NCBI RefSeq assembly: GCF_013307435.2 | Contig: NZ_CP102845.1 | Location: forward strand, 1,240,001 to 1,304,000 | Length of the DNA stretch: 64,000 nucleotides | Direction: 5' to 3' | Source of the DNA: Microvirga terrae | Lineage (GTDB): Bacteria > Pseudomonadota > Alphaproteobacteria > Rhizobiales > Beijerinckiaceae | Shown: in pieces, positions 1 through 7,641 of the stretch | Position numbering within the stretch: position 1 is the first letter of the stretch | How the letters are laid out: each line of letters starts with the position of its first letter | Position numbers and translations under genes: made by a program | Notes under the pieces: generated by a model | Told to the model about the DNA's origin: nothing | Databases searched by the model: none | The model's input: the letters and a program-made list of their open reading frames with translations, nothing else

Positions 1-1
1 C

Positions 2-193
2 GGCATCCTGGCGGCCGCGCAGGCCGTCGAGCATTACGAGATCACCCGCTACGGCTCCCTGAAGACCTGGGCGCAGGAACTGGGCATGGGCGATGCCGCA
101 AAGCTTCTTGATCAGAACCTTCAGGAAGAGAAGAAGACCGACAAGCTGTTGACCGACCTCGCGGAAGCCCGCGTGAATATGAAAGCGGCCTGA
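2..193 (+). CDS. Ferritin-like DUF892 (YciE/YciF) protein, C-terminal fragment
   Basis: This is the last 63 residues of a protein whose start lies left of the window. The visible part is helical and matches the end of the ferritin-like DUF892 family (YciE/YciF). It has the EHYEITRYGSLKTWA segment carrying a family Glu/His ligand pair, then a helix rich in Lys/Glu (LLDQNLQEEKKTD). Family members are stress-linked four-helix bundles thought to bind a di-iron centre; none has a firmly proven reaction. A strong hairpin follows 23 bases after the stop. Confidence 0.8.
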   Translation, partial: GILAAAQAVEHYEITRYGSLKTWAQELGMGDAAKLLDQNLQEEKKTDKLLTDLAEARVNMKAA

Positions 194-215
194 GGAAATC
201 GCATCGAGTGCACAG

Positions 216-240
216 CCCCGTGCTTGTGGAGAGCACGGGG
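216..240 (+). terminator. Hairpin terminator after DUF892 gene
   Basis: A perfect 9-bp stem (CCCCGTGCT / AGCACGGGG) with a 7-base loop sits just after the stop at 193. The tract that follows (CCTCTTCGC) is only weakly T-rich. It probably ends the DUF892 transcript. Confidence 0.7.
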
Positions 241-505
241 CCTCTTCGCATTCGGCTCAGAAGACAGGCTTCAATGCCGATGAGCAGGGTCCGGCGTAAT
301 TTTCGTGTCCAAGGTCAGGCGCATGGATCCCGATGGCGTGATCTCGAGCGAGGCTCTCATCGTGTCGGGATATTCCACCAGATGCATGAAGGCGAGGAGC
401 CTCAACCGGACGATGGGAGGAAATTGGCCAAGGAAATGCGCCAAGTTCTGAGACGCGCGGTCGATTATCTCCTCCTGTATGAAGGAGGAGAGGGGAGGGT
501 TCTCG
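241..505. other. Intergenic tail-to-tail spacer
   Basis: This lies between the terminator of the left gene and the stop of the minus-strand luxI-type gene. I see no convincing gene; open frames here lack a start with a ribosome-binding site and run antisense to luxI. Confidence 0.5.
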
Positions 506-1150
506 TCAGGCAGCGACATGCGGCACCCGCTCATCGTAGGAGGCGACACCAGACATTCGCGAGAGGAAGGAGCCGTGGAGGCCGGCCAATCGGCTGACAT
601 GCTCCAGGCTCGCCTCGGATATCTGGATGGCCGCTGCAATGCAGGGCTGGCCCTCAATCGTCGTCGGCAGACCGAGCGGGCGGGCCCGGAATCCGGCCTG
701 ATGCCAGCGGGGCAGCCACCACATCTCGACGATGGCCGTGACTTCCGTAACGTCCTCCTCAAGACAAAATTGCTGGAAGGCTGCCAGGAGGCGGCAATCC
801 GTGCGACCGGTCCGCCGTTCCTTGACGATGAAGTAGCGCGTACATTCAAGGATCGACGGCCCCCTCAGGACGCTCCGGTTTCTAAGGAGATGGGGAAAGG
901 TCTCGCTGATCATGTGCGGCAGGAGTGTGGGGTAGAGTCTCAGGCCGCCGATAACCCGTCCCTTGTCCAGGGCGACCAGATAGGTCGCATGATCGTTGTC
1001 GTAGGAATCCATCTCCCGCCCGTCGGGACGTCTCAGGGTCTGCCAACCTCTCTCCTCGACGAAAACTTGATGCCGAAGCTGGAAATACTCGTCGAGAATC
1101 TCGGAATAGCCTGCCTTGTTGTCGCGCGTAATTACCTGAATAGTGGTCAT
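506..1150 (-). CDS. Acyl-homoserine-lactone synthase, LuxI family
   Basis: A 214-residue protein of normal LuxI length. LuxI enzymes make N-acyl-homoserine lactones from S-adenosylmethionine and an acyl carrier in the cytoplasm. The conserved positions are all visible: R26, F30, W36, D48, D51, R71, E102 and R105 (RHQVF, GW, MDSYDND, GGLRLYPT, ECTRYF). The ATG at 1150 has GGAGGG upstream. It lies 84 bases downstream of a luxR-type gene on the same strand, so the two form a receptor-synthase pair. An inverted repeat in the gap (1209-1222) may be a lux-box-like operator. The signal chain length cannot be read from the sequence. Confidence 0.93.
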   Translation of the reverse strand: MTTIQVITRDNKAGYSEILDEYFQLRHQVFVEERGWQTLRRPDGREMDSYDNDHATYLVALDKGRVIGGLRLYPTLLPHMISETFPHLLRNRSVLRGPSILECTRYFIVKERRTGRTDCRLLAAFQQFCLEEDVTEVTAIVEMWWLPRWHQAGFRARPLGLPTTIEGQPCIAAAIQISEASLEHVSRLAGLHGSFLSRMSGVASYDERVPHVAA

Positions 1151-1208
1151 GCCCCATGCCCTCCGAAGGATCGGGGAGCAGTCTCCACAGCCCGCGGCAC
1201 TTGAGTAT

Positions 1209-1222
1209 TGTAGGAAACTACA
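1209..1222 (-). promoter_or_regulatory. Possible lux-box-like inverted repeat upstream of luxI-type gene
   Basis: TGTAG-GAAA-CTACA is a perfect 5-bp inverted repeat about 60 bases upstream of the synthase ATG. It overlaps an 8-mer, CTACAGGT (1218-1225), that recurs upstream of the luxR-type gene (1990-1997). That fits binding by the adjacent LuxR protein but is unproven. Confidence 0.5.
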
Positions 1223-1234
1223 GGTGCTTTTACG

Positions 1235-1966
1235 TCAAAGGTCGATCAGGCGGTGCTGAAGCGCCCGAGCGACCGCGTGAGTCTTGTTGGCAGCGCTCAG
1301 CTTCTGGCAGGCGCTGCAGATATGGGCCGTGATGGTCCTCTCCGTCACGCCCAGGATTTCGCCCGTGTCGGCGGCTGACTTGCCCAAGGCCGCCCAGCGC
1401 AGGGTCTCTCTCTCCCGGGCGGTCAGCGGGTTGGGTTGGGGAGCGGGTGCCAAGACCAGTCGCGCCCGTTCGAATGCGTATATGGCCATCAGATGGAGCG
1501 CCGGCTTGGTCTGCGGTGTCAGGTCGAGCTGTGGGCCGCTCATGGAAAGGCAAGCTTCGAAGCCGTTAAGCCCATGGATTGGCAGGCAATAGCCCTGCTT
1601 CATGCCGAATTCCGCGGCCCCGTGCATCACCTCCAGCCCCTTCGGGTTTGTGTCCGGATCGTAAGGGGCGTCCGCCCACTCGAAGGGTTGGACGGTTCGC
1701 CGGCAAAGGCGGATGACGGGATCGTGGCGGTCGTACCCGTTCCGAGTGTAGCGGCGAAACCAATCCATCGGCCACTTTTTCAGCAGAACCAGTGTTTCGA
1801 TCCGTTGCTCCGGATGCGGTAGCCCGGTCATGATGAAGTTCTCGAAGCCGAAGCGGGCGAAGGATCGCTCCATCGCATTGATGATTTCATCAGGAGTAGC
1901 CAAGTGATCCAATTTTTCAATAAAATCAAAGGCTTCTATCGAATGATCAGGGCTTCGGCCGCTCAC
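1235..1966 (-). CDS. LuxR-family autoinducer-binding transcriptional regulator
   Basis: A 243-residue protein with an N-terminal autoinducer-binding domain (about residues 15-165) and a C-terminal LuxR helix-turn-helix (about 178-240, LTARERETLRWAALGKS). The ligand-pocket signature W69-x3-Y73, D82-P83, W97 is present, so it should bind an acyl-homoserine lactone. The start is GTG, with GAGGT a few bases upstream on the minus strand. It is followed by the luxI-type gene and preceded by the palindrome AACCTACAGGTT (1987-1998). This is a cognate receptor-regulator of the pair rather than a solo, because the synthase is next door. Confidence 0.92.
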   Translation of the reverse strand: MSGRSPDHSIEAFDFIEKLDHLATPDEIINAMERSFARFGFENFIMTGLPHPEQRIETLVLLKKWPMDWFRRYTRNGYDRHDPVIRLCRRTVQPFEWADAPYDPDTNPKGLEVMHGAAEFGMKQGYCLPIHGLNGFEACLSMSGPQLDLTPQTKPALHLMAIYAFERARLVLAPAPQPNPLTARERETLRWAALGKSAADTGEILGVTERTITAHICSACQKLSAANKTHAVARALQHRLIDL

Positions 1967-1986
1967 GGAGACCTCGTGGTTATCTC

Positions 1987-1998
1987 AACCTACAGGTT
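1987..1998 (-). promoter_or_regulatory. Palindrome upstream of luxR-type gene
   Basis: AACCT-AC-AGGTT is a 12-base palindrome 21-32 bases before the GTG start. It shares CTACAGGT with the repeat ahead of the luxI-type gene. It could be an autoregulatory site. Confidence 0.4.
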
Positions 1999-2127
1999 AA
2001 TATAATAACTATACTACCAAAAGTTTTGGAAGTGGCATACAATCGCCCAGGTATCGCATGGCGCACCGTGGGTAGAGCCGGTTCCCCATCCCGAAAGGTG
2101 TGCCTGGCGCAACGGCAGGAGCGATTG

Positions 2128-2562
2128 TTGCAGAAGAAGTCCTCCGAATCAGGTCGATAGGCGCATCGGCAGTTGCGTCAGAGACCGGCGCGTCATGCTC
2201 GGACTAAGCCAGGAGAAGCTCGCGGATGCCCCTAAGCTCAGGTTTCAGCAGGTGCAGAAATGCAAGAAGGGGGTTAATCGGATCGATGCAAGCCGTCTGC
2301 TCCACATCGCCGGCATTCTCGACGTCGACATCGAGTTCTTCTTCGCGGGCGTTCCCGGGTTGCAGGCAGCGGGTTTACGAACGACAGCCTCATGGCCGAG
2401 TTTCTGAGGACCTCTGACAGCGACCGGCTCGTACGCGGCTTCTTGAAACTGAAGGACAACGAAGCCCGCCTGAAAGTCGCGGATCTTCGTTTGGCTTGCA
2501 TAGGCGAGCCAGGTCTCTCGCCTGGAACCTGGCAAACCACGAATTTCCCTCTAAAGCATTGA
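2128..2562 (+). pseudogene. Decayed XRE-family regulator
   Basis: The middle portion (2195-2370, from GLSQEKLADA to DVDIEFFFAGV) closely matches the intact XRE regulator at 39806-40204 in this window. The start has become TTG at 2128 (MQKK-like), the reading frame shifts before the HTH (about 2140-2160) and shifts again near 2375. The C-terminal part (MAEFLRTSDSDRLVRGF, to 2562) continues in a third frame. The family is a rhizobial-type Cro/C1 HTH protein with a conserved C-terminal helix. I call it a pseudogene; an internal ATG at 2195 could still give a 70-residue HTH fragment. Confidence 0.8.
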
Positions 2563-2577
2563 GCTTCGGGGACGTTC

Positions 2578-2602
2578 GGAACCTGCCGCGCTTCTAATGG
2601 TT
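2578..2602 (+). promoter_or_regulatory. EcfG-type stress promoter, near consensus
   Basis: GGAAC, 16 bases, then GGTT: one mismatch to the alphaproteobacterial general-stress sigma consensus GGAAC-N16/17-CGTT. It ends 28 bases before the ATG at 2631, the first gene of a membrane stress operon. Confidence 0.55.
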
Positions 2603-2630
2603 ACTCACTCACGATTGAGAGAGGTTGACC

Positions 2631-3158
2631 ATGGGCGTGGGACAGCAAAACACCAACAGGCAGCAGGACAACGGCAACGAGGATTGGGATGCGCTGAAGG
2701 GTGATGTCGGCGATATCGCAGGCGTTGCAGTGGAGCGCAGCCGTTACTTCATCGATTCCGCCAGGGAGCAGGCGACGGATTATGTCGACCGCCGCAAGGA
2801 TGATGTCGCGCAATCCGTTGCAGACTTTGCCACTTCGTTGCGGGAATCCACCCATTCGTTCGATGAGCGGCCCAACATCCGTGCCGTGGTCGATACGGCA
2901 GCCGAAGGACTGGAGCAGCTTGCGGAATCCATCCGAGAGCGCACCTTCGCGGACTTCTTCAACGAGTTCGAGGATGTGGTCCGGCGTCGTCCGGCGACCG
3001 TCGCGGCTGTATCCGTGGCCGTCGGCTTCCTCGCGGCGCGCTTCATCAAGAGCACGGCCGAGGATCTTCGCTACGATGGTATGAATGCCGGCCGGGGACA
3101 GGGTGGGCAGGCTCGTGCGCGCCAGGCCCAGCACGCGCGTTCCAGAGCCGGCGCCTGA
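2631..3158 (+). CDS. Tail-anchored stress protein, nutrient-deprivation-induced type
   Basis: 175 residues: a polar helical N-terminal region, one hydrophobic segment near residues 125-145 (PATVAAVSVAVGFLAARFI) and a basic, Gln/Arg-rich tail. This layout recalls the C-terminal-anchored YqjD/ElaB (DUF883) proteins of enterics and rhizobial 'nutrient deprivation-induced' proteins. I chose the ATG at 2631 because GAGAGAGG precedes it. It is first in a co-directional set (3170, 3559, 4000) and sits behind an EcfG-like promoter. Its role is probably in the inner membrane during stress; no catalytic motif is visible. Confidence 0.7.
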   Translation: MGVGQQNTNRQQDNGNEDWDALKGDVGDIAGVAVERSRYFIDSAREQATDYVDRRKDDVAQSVADFATSLRESTHSFDERPNIRAVVDTAAEGLEQLAESIRERTFADFFNEFEDVVRRRPATVAAVSVAVGFLAARFIKSTAEDLRYDGMNAGRGQGGQARARQAQHARSRAGA

Positions 3159-3169
3159 TGGAGGCTGCC

Positions 3170-3562
3170 ATGCACAGCAACGGCAACCAAACCATTCAAG
3201 GTCTCGTCGGTGAGGCGCTCCGGGAATCGACCGATCTTGCCCAGAAGGAATTCACCCTCTTCAAGACCGAAGTTTCCCAGAATATCCGCACTCTGTTCCT
3301 AGGCCTCGCCATGGTGGTGGTCGCGGCAGTCTTCGCCATCGCGGCCCTCATGCTGCTGACCGAGTCGCTGGTCGAGTGGCTCGCCACTGTGGTCAATTCG
3401 GAGGCGCTTGCCGCGCTGATCGTTGGCGGCGTGCTGGCATTGATCGCCATCGGTCTCGGGCTCTGGGGACGCAGCGCCATGACCTCGTCTACGCTCATGC
3501 CGCAGCGGACGATGCGCTCGCTCAAGCGTGATGCGGAAGTCCTGTCCGAAAGAGGTGCATGA
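3170..3562 (+). CDS. Phage-holin superfamily III / YqjE-like membrane protein
   Basis: 130 residues with two strong transmembrane helices (about residues 40-65 and 75-98, separated by SLVEWLATVVNSEA) and an amphipathic N-terminus. This matches the Holin-X/YqjE family (PF07332 type), whose biochemical role is unknown. The start at 3170 has GGAGG five bases upstream; an in-frame ATG at 3158 overlaps the previous stop (TGATG) and is the alternative. In E. coli a homologous gene follows yqjD, the same order as here. Confidence 0.75.
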   Translation: MHSNGNQTIQGLVGEALRESTDLAQKEFTLFKTEVSQNIRTLFLGLAMVVVAAVFAIAALMLLTESLVEWLATVVNSEALAALIVGGVLALIAIGLGLWGRSAMTSSTLMPQRTMRSLKRDAEVLSERGA

Positions 3563-3978
3563 TGACGACACAGAGTCTGCAGGAGATGGAGCGGGATATC
3601 GAGCGCAGCCGCGCTCAGCTCGACCAGACCATCGATCGTCTACAGGACAAGATGTCCGTCTCCGGTGTCGTCGACGACATGCTCGGTACGGCCCGGAACG
3701 GCCAGTACGGACCCCTCTACGAACAGGTTCTTGACACCGTCAGACGCAATCCGGTGCCGGTCATGCTGATCGCCATGGGTATCGGGCTTCTCGCCTACAG
3801 GCTCGGACGGTCCGCGGCGCCGCGGCGAACCCGCTTGATCGCGGCGGACGAGGATCTGATCACCGAGGAGCATCTCCTGATGGAGATGGAGGATCCTCGC
3901 CTCTATGGGGCTGAGGTCGCGCCCTTGCATTCGTCCGATCCGATGTTCGAGCGTCCCGGCGTCAATTCCCGCTTTTGA
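3559..3978 (+). CDS. DUF3618 membrane protein
   Basis: 139 residues. The N-terminus (about 1-40) carries the DUF3618 signature of an acidic helix with ERDIERSRAQLDQTIDRLQDK-like spacing, then one transmembrane helix (about 68-86, PVMLIAMGIGLLAYRLG). The ATG overlaps the previous stop as ATGA, so it is translationally coupled to the holin-X gene. DUF3618 proteins regularly accompany holin-X and DUF883 genes in alphaproteobacteria. No enzymatic function is known. Confidence 0.75.
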   Translation: MMTTQSLQEMERDIERSRAQLDQTIDRLQDKMSVSGVVDDMLGTARNGQYGPLYEQVLDTVRRNPVPVMLIAMGIGLLAYRLGRSAAPRRTRLIAADEDLITEEHLLMEMEDPRLYGAEVAPLHSSDPMFERPGVNSRF

Positions 3979-3999
3979 TGAATAGAACAGGAGTTTCCT

Positions 4000-4707
4000 A
4001 TGGCTAATACCAAGAATGAAGCCGGCAAGCCGACGGACAAGCCGAGCGGAGCCCCGTCCGGGACGACGGGCAATGTCTCTGCCGGAACGTCGGTGGGCAA
4101 TATCGGCGAGGCGCCGATGCCTCATGCTCATGAGCAGAAGTCCACTCAAGCATCGGGTTCCGCGGGCGGAAGTCAGGGCGCAGGCCAGCAGAGGAACCAG
4201 TCGTCTCAGCAGAATGCGCAGGGGCAGAGCGACTCCATGGCCGGCAAGGCCCAGCAGGCGGCCGATCAGGTGCGCCAGAAGGCGGAAGATGCCTATGAGG
4301 GAGCTTCCGACTGGGCCCGCGACACCTACGATCGGGCGTCCGGATGGGCATCCAGCACCTATGAGGGCCAGCGCCGCCGCGTGAACCAGATGGGTGGCCG
4401 CTCGGCCCGCGCTTTCGGCAACGCCCGCGGTGGCGTTCAGAACTATGTGTCGGAAAATCCGATGGTCGTCGGCCTCGTCGGGCTTGCCGCGGGTCTTCTC
4501 CTGGGCGCTCTGCTGCCGCGCACCCGCCGTGAGAACGAGATGTTCGGCGAGTGGGCGGACGAGGTGCGCAATCAGGGCCTTCGCTACGCCCGTGATGCTG
4601 CCAATCGCGGCCGTGAATATGTCGAAGAGACGTTCAACGGCGACGACGCACGCTTCAGCCGGCATGAAAGCGAGTTCAACGGACAGCGGGACGCCAACCA
4701 ACACTGA
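4000..4707 (+). CDS. DUF883/ElaB-YqjD-like membrane protein with long polar N-terminus
   Basis: 235 residues. The first ~75 are low-complexity Gly/Ser/Gln. A helical stretch rich in AADQVRQKAEDAYEGASDW-type heptads follows (about 85-130), then a single membrane helix (about 150-170, ENPMVVGLVGLAAGLLLGALLP) followed by Arg, the hallmark of DUF883 tail anchors, and finally an acidic tail. AGGAG lies upstream of the ATG. It ends the stress operon and is followed by a good terminator. Confidence 0.75.
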   Translation: MANTKNEAGKPTDKPSGAPSGTTGNVSAGTSVGNIGEAPMPHAHEQKSTQASGSAGGSQGAGQQRNQSSQQNAQGQSDSMAGKAQQAADQVRQKAEDAYEGASDWARDTYDRASGWASSTYEGQRRRVNQMGGRSARAFGNARGGVQNYVSENPMVVGLVGLAAGLLLGALLPRTRRENEMFGEWADEVRNQGLRYARDAANRGREYVEETFNGDDARFSRHESEFNGQRDANQH

Positions 4708-4732
4708 CGCTTGAGCCGCATGACACGATCGG

Positions 4733-4756
4733 AAGCGCCGGCGAAAGCCGGCGTTT
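4733..4756 (+). terminator. Rho-independent terminator of the stress operon
   Basis: CGCCGGC-GAAA-GCCGGCG forms a perfect 7-bp stem with a GNRA-type loop, flanked by A and T tracts. It lies about 30 bases after the stop at 4707. Confidence 0.85.
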
Positions 4757-5036
4757 CTATTGGCTCATTGTCCGTTCTCAACGGGTCGAGTCATGCGTCG
4801 AAGAGACAGGAAATACGACAACGGCCACGGCGAAACGATGCGCGTACATCCGGCGTCATCGTCTCGGCATCGTGACCGTTTCTGGCAGGCGATGATGCCA
4901 CCAGGGTGATCGCGAGATGGGAAGGACGATCCATGATTTCAAGGGTTTCACGATGAATGGCTCCTGGCCGATGAATCGAGCCTGACCCCTTTCTTAACCT
5001 TGTTTCTTCGAAAGACCCTTGTTGGAGAGACATGAG

Positions 5037-5061
5037 GGAACGAGGAGCTTCCCAACTTGTT
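5037..5061 (+). promoter_or_regulatory. Possible EcfG-type promoter
   Basis: GGAAC-N16-TGTT: one mismatch to the general-stress consensus. It lies 87 bases before the ATG at 5149. Confidence 0.35.
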
Positions 5062-5113
5062 GGCTCTGCACAAGGATAAACTTTCCTATCCCCGATGAGT
5101 GTGGTGCGAGAAA

Positions 5114-5131
5114 CGATCCGCTTGCGGATCG
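5114..5131. repeat. Inverted repeat just upstream of response regulator
   Basis: CGATCCGC-TT-GCGGATCG is a perfect 8-bp palindrome ending where the ribosome-binding region GGAGGG begins. It could be an operator or an mRNA hairpin that hides the ribosome site. Confidence 0.5.
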
Positions 5132-5148
5132 GAGGGTGGAGTTGGGGC

Positions 5149-5502
5149 ATGCGTATTCTGATCCTGGAAGATGATCCGTGGATTGCGACGGATCTCCAAT
5201 CCATTCTCGAAACCGAAGGGCATGAAGTCGTCGACTCGCTCGGTTCCCTCGACGAAGCATACCGACATCTCGATGACGAGTTCGATTGTGCCTTGCTCGA
5301 CATCGACGTTATCGGCGGGAAGAGTTTCGGCGTGGCCGAAGCACTTATCGAGCGACGCATTCCGTTCGTTTTCGTATCTGCTTCGAGACCCTGCGATCTG
5401 CCCCAAGCACTTCGACAGGTGACCTTCGTCGCAAAGCCGTTCGAAGAGCGAGCGCTTCTCCAATCCGTCGAGCACCTCACCGTCAATCGTCTGCCCTGCT
5501 GA
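5149..5502 (+). CDS. Single-domain response regulator
   Basis: 117 residues forming one receiver domain. The acidic pocket is ED8D9, the phospho-acceptor is D51 (LLDID), the switch Ser is in FVSAS and the Lys is in VAKPF. There is no output domain, so it must act through a partner protein. I start at the ATG of MRILILEDD, with GGAGGG upstream; an in-frame ATG at 5095 would add 18 atypical residues. Its stop overlaps the next ATG (TGATG), coupling it to the UvdE-type gene. Confidence 0.85.
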   Translation: MRILILEDDPWIATDLQSILETEGHEVVDSLGSLDEAYRHLDDEFDCALLDIDVIGGKSFGVAEALIERRIPFVFVSASRPCDLPQALRQVTFVAKPFEERALLQSVEHLTVNRLPC

Positions 5503-6593
5503 TGACGCCGCAGTCGGGAACCTGGCACGACCCGATGACGTCATCCCTGGTCATGAAAGATTCCCGTTTCGGCTTCTGCTGCAAGTACATTCCCGAGGAT
5601 GGCGACGCCCAGTCCGGGCGGGCGATGAACACGAGCACGGTGACCATGGCCTATCTCGGCCGGCTCGATCCGAGGGCGGCCTTCGATAAGCTCAGTGCGG
5701 TCGTGTCTCACAACCTGGAGGCGTTCCGGCTGCAGATCGCCCATGTGGCGACCCGGCCGACAATCGAGCGTCTGCACCGCCTGTCGAGCGATCTTCTTCC
5801 GGGCTACACTCATCCAGGCTGCCGGGAATTCTACCGCGACCCGGATCTGCGCCGCTTGATCGAAACGAAACTCGAGGCCACGGGGCGGTTCGCCCGCGAC
5901 AGCGACGTGCGGCTCAGCATGCATCCTGGCCAGTTCTGCGTCATCGCTTCTGCCAATCCTGCGGCGGCGGCGAACGGTCTGGCGGAGTTCGAGTACCATG
6001 CCGAGATCATGGCGCTCATGGGCTACGGAGACGGCTGGCATCCGCACGGCGCCCACATCAACATCCATGGCGGTGCGAAGGCGCTGGGAGCCGAGGGCAT
6101 CCGGAGCGGGCTTGCCCATCTGTCGAACACGGCCCGCAATCTCATCACGATCGAGAACGATGAGGTCAGTTTCGGCCTCGACGACCTCCTGCCGCTCACG
6201 GATGACGTGCCGCTCGTCCTCGACCTGCATCATCACTGGATCATGAGCCAGGGCGAGTACATCGAGCCAGGCGACCCCCGGATCGCACGCATCATCGCGT
6301 CCTGGCGCGGTGTGCGTCCCGTAAGCCATGTCAGCGTGTCCCGGGAAGACCTGCTGCCCGATCAGGACATCGGGTCACTGCCGGATTTTCAGGCCCTCAT
6401 CGCGGCAGGGATCAAGCCGAGGGATCTGCGCGCCCACTCGGATCTCATGTGGAACGAGGCCATCAATGATCTGGTGATGCGCCATTTGGAGTGGTCCGAC
6501 TTTGAAATCGAAGCGAAACTGAAGAACATCGCCTCAGAAGGCTTGGCTCAACACATGGCGGAGCGTCACGCATGGGGCGATGTTACGGCATAA
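5502..6593 (+). CDS. uvsE: UV damage endonuclease, UvdE/UvsE family
   Basis: 363 residues. UvdE enzymes nick DNA immediately 5' of UV photoproducts and start an alternative excision repair. The TIM-barrel metal-site signatures are visible: GFCCKYIP, LSMHPGQFCV, NIHGG, ENDE and LDLHHHW, plus a C-terminal LRAHSDLMWN. The ATG at 5502 overlaps the response-regulator stop; ATGs at 5535 and 5553 are alternatives close to the conserved core. It is the second gene of a two-gene unit, so repair may be controlled with the regulator. The family is scattered in bacteria. Confidence 0.88.
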   Translation: MTPQSGTWHDPMTSSLVMKDSRFGFCCKYIPEDGDAQSGRAMNTSTVTMAYLGRLDPRAAFDKLSAVVSHNLEAFRLQIAHVATRPTIERLHRLSSDLLPGYTHPGCREFYRDPDLRRLIETKLEATGRFARDSDVRLSMHPGQFCVIASANPAAAANGLAEFEYHAEIMALMGYGDGWHPHGAHINIHGGAKALGAEGIRSGLAHLSNTARNLITIENDEVSFGLDDLLPLTDDVPLVLDLHHHWIMSQGEYIEPGDPRIARIIASWRGVRPVSHVSVSREDLLPDQDIGSLPDFQALIAAGIKPRDLRAHSDLMWNEAINDLVMRHLEWSDFEIEAKLKNIASEGLAQHMAERHAWGDVTA

Positions 6594-6617
6594 CAACGTG
6601 CGGGCATTCATGGACTT

Positions 6618-6642
6618 GGAACCAAACCGTTTTGGCGGCGTT
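6618..6642 (+). promoter_or_regulatory. EcfG-type stress promoter, perfect consensus
   Basis: GGAAC-N16-CGTT, an exact match to the general-stress sigma consensus. It ends 31 bases before the ATG at 6674. Confidence 0.75.
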
Positions 6643-6673
6643 GTCGGACATTGTGCAACGAGTCAAGAAGTCG

Positions 6674-7126
6674 ATGTCCGCCGAGCCTTCCACCGTTCTC
6701 CTCGTTGAAGACGAGCCTCTCATCCGCCTCTTCATATCAGACCTTCTCGAAGATGCCGGTTTCAAGGTGGTCGAAGCTGCCAACGCAACTGAGGCCTTGG
6801 TGCTTCTCGAGGCGAGCCTTCCCGTCAACGTCCTCCTGACGGACGTGGATATGCCCATGGGTTGCAACGGGTTCGAACTGGCTCACAGGGTCCATCATTC
6901 GTGGCCGGAGACCGAGATCCTCATCATGTCGGGACGGCAATGGCCCTCCCAGGGCGACCTGCCGCCCGGAGCGGCGTTTCTGGCCAAGCCGTGCCCCAAT
7001 GAAGCCATCGTGTCCCATGTGATTTCCGCGGCGGAGCGGACAAGGCGCTTCAGCCATGTTGCCAAAAGTCCACGGCCCCCCGCCGAACAGGCGACCAAGA
7101 TCCTCCCGTTTCCGAAAACCGCCTAA
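6674..7126 (+). CDS. Single-domain response regulator
   Basis: 150 residues: one receiver (VLLVEDEPLIR, phospho-acceptor Asp in LLTDVDMP, switch Ser in IMSG, Lys in LAKPC) and a short Pro/Lys-rich tail. I start at MSAEPST (6674), the first ATG after a perfect EcfG promoter; an upstream in-frame ATG would put the promoter inside the gene. It is a paralogue of the protein at 46647: both have EDAGFKV, TDV(D/E)MP and a Gly-Arg-rich loop after beta-4. It probably relays phosphate in stress signalling. Confidence 0.87.
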   Translation: MSAEPSTVLLVEDEPLIRLFISDLLEDAGFKVVEAANATEALVLLEASLPVNVLLTDVDMPMGCNGFELAHRVHHSWPETEILIMSGRQWPSQGDLPPGAAFLAKPCPNEAIVSHVISAAERTRRFSHVAKSPRPPAEQATKILPFPKTA

Positions 7127-7311
7127 ATTCCTGAACTCTGGCTTGCTGATGACGTTGAGCGGACATAAGCTCTGCCGGAATTGACCTTCTGTCAGGGGGC
7201 CGGGCTCCGGTATGCCTTTCCGCGACGTCCGACCGAAGGCCGGTCAATGAGCTCTTCGGGCCTGAGTGAGGGCCGTCGACGAGCTTTCCCATACCATTCC
7301 CGGAGGAATAC

Positions 7312-7635
7312 ATGCCGACCAAGACTACAGACGGAAAAGCCGGTGCGAAGAAGGCTGCAGACAAGCCTGCCGCTAAGAAGGCTGCCGGCTCCAAGCCCAA
7401 TGCTCTTCAGAAGCCTCTGCAGCCGTCCAAGGAACTGGCCGCCATTGTAGGCTCGGATCCGCTCCCGCGGGGCGAGGTCGTGAGCAAGATCTGGGATTAC
7501 ATCAAGAAGAACAACCTTCAGAACCCAGAGAACAAGCGCGAGATTCTCGCCGACGACAAGCTGAAGCCGATCTTCGGCAAGCCGAAGGTGACGATGTTCG
7601 AGATGAACAAGCACCTCGCCCAGCACCTGAAGTAG
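7312..7635 (+). CDS. SWIB/MDM2-domain protein
   Basis: 107 residues with a Lys/Ala-rich basic N-terminus (about 1-30) and a SWIB domain (about 32-105: LQPSKELAAIVG, KIWDYIKKNNLQNPENKREI, KVTMFEMNKHLAQHL). In bacteria such small SWIB proteins occur in chlamydiae, alphaproteobacteria and others. They probably bind DNA or nucleoid components, but the role is unproven. GGAGG precedes the ATG. It is convergent with the next gene, only 6 bases apart. Confidence 0.88.
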   Translation: MPTKTTDGKAGAKKAADKPAAKKAAGSKPNALQKPLQPSKELAAIVGSDPLPRGEVVSKIWDYIKKNNLQNPENKREILADDKLKPIFGKPKVTMFEMNKHLAQHLK

Positions 7636-7641
7636 GCGCTT

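Larger units (their letters stand above)
4757..5148. other. Regulatory spacer before response regulator
   Basis: About 390 bases without a convincing gene. It holds a possible EcfG-like promoter (5037-5061) and a perfect inverted repeat (5114-5131). A 37-codon frame near 4794 has no clear ribosome-binding site. Confidence 0.5.

Noticed and set aside
3640..4704. 354-codon minus-strand frame across the stress operon
   Set aside because: It is antisense to three well-supported genes with ribosome sites and known domains.
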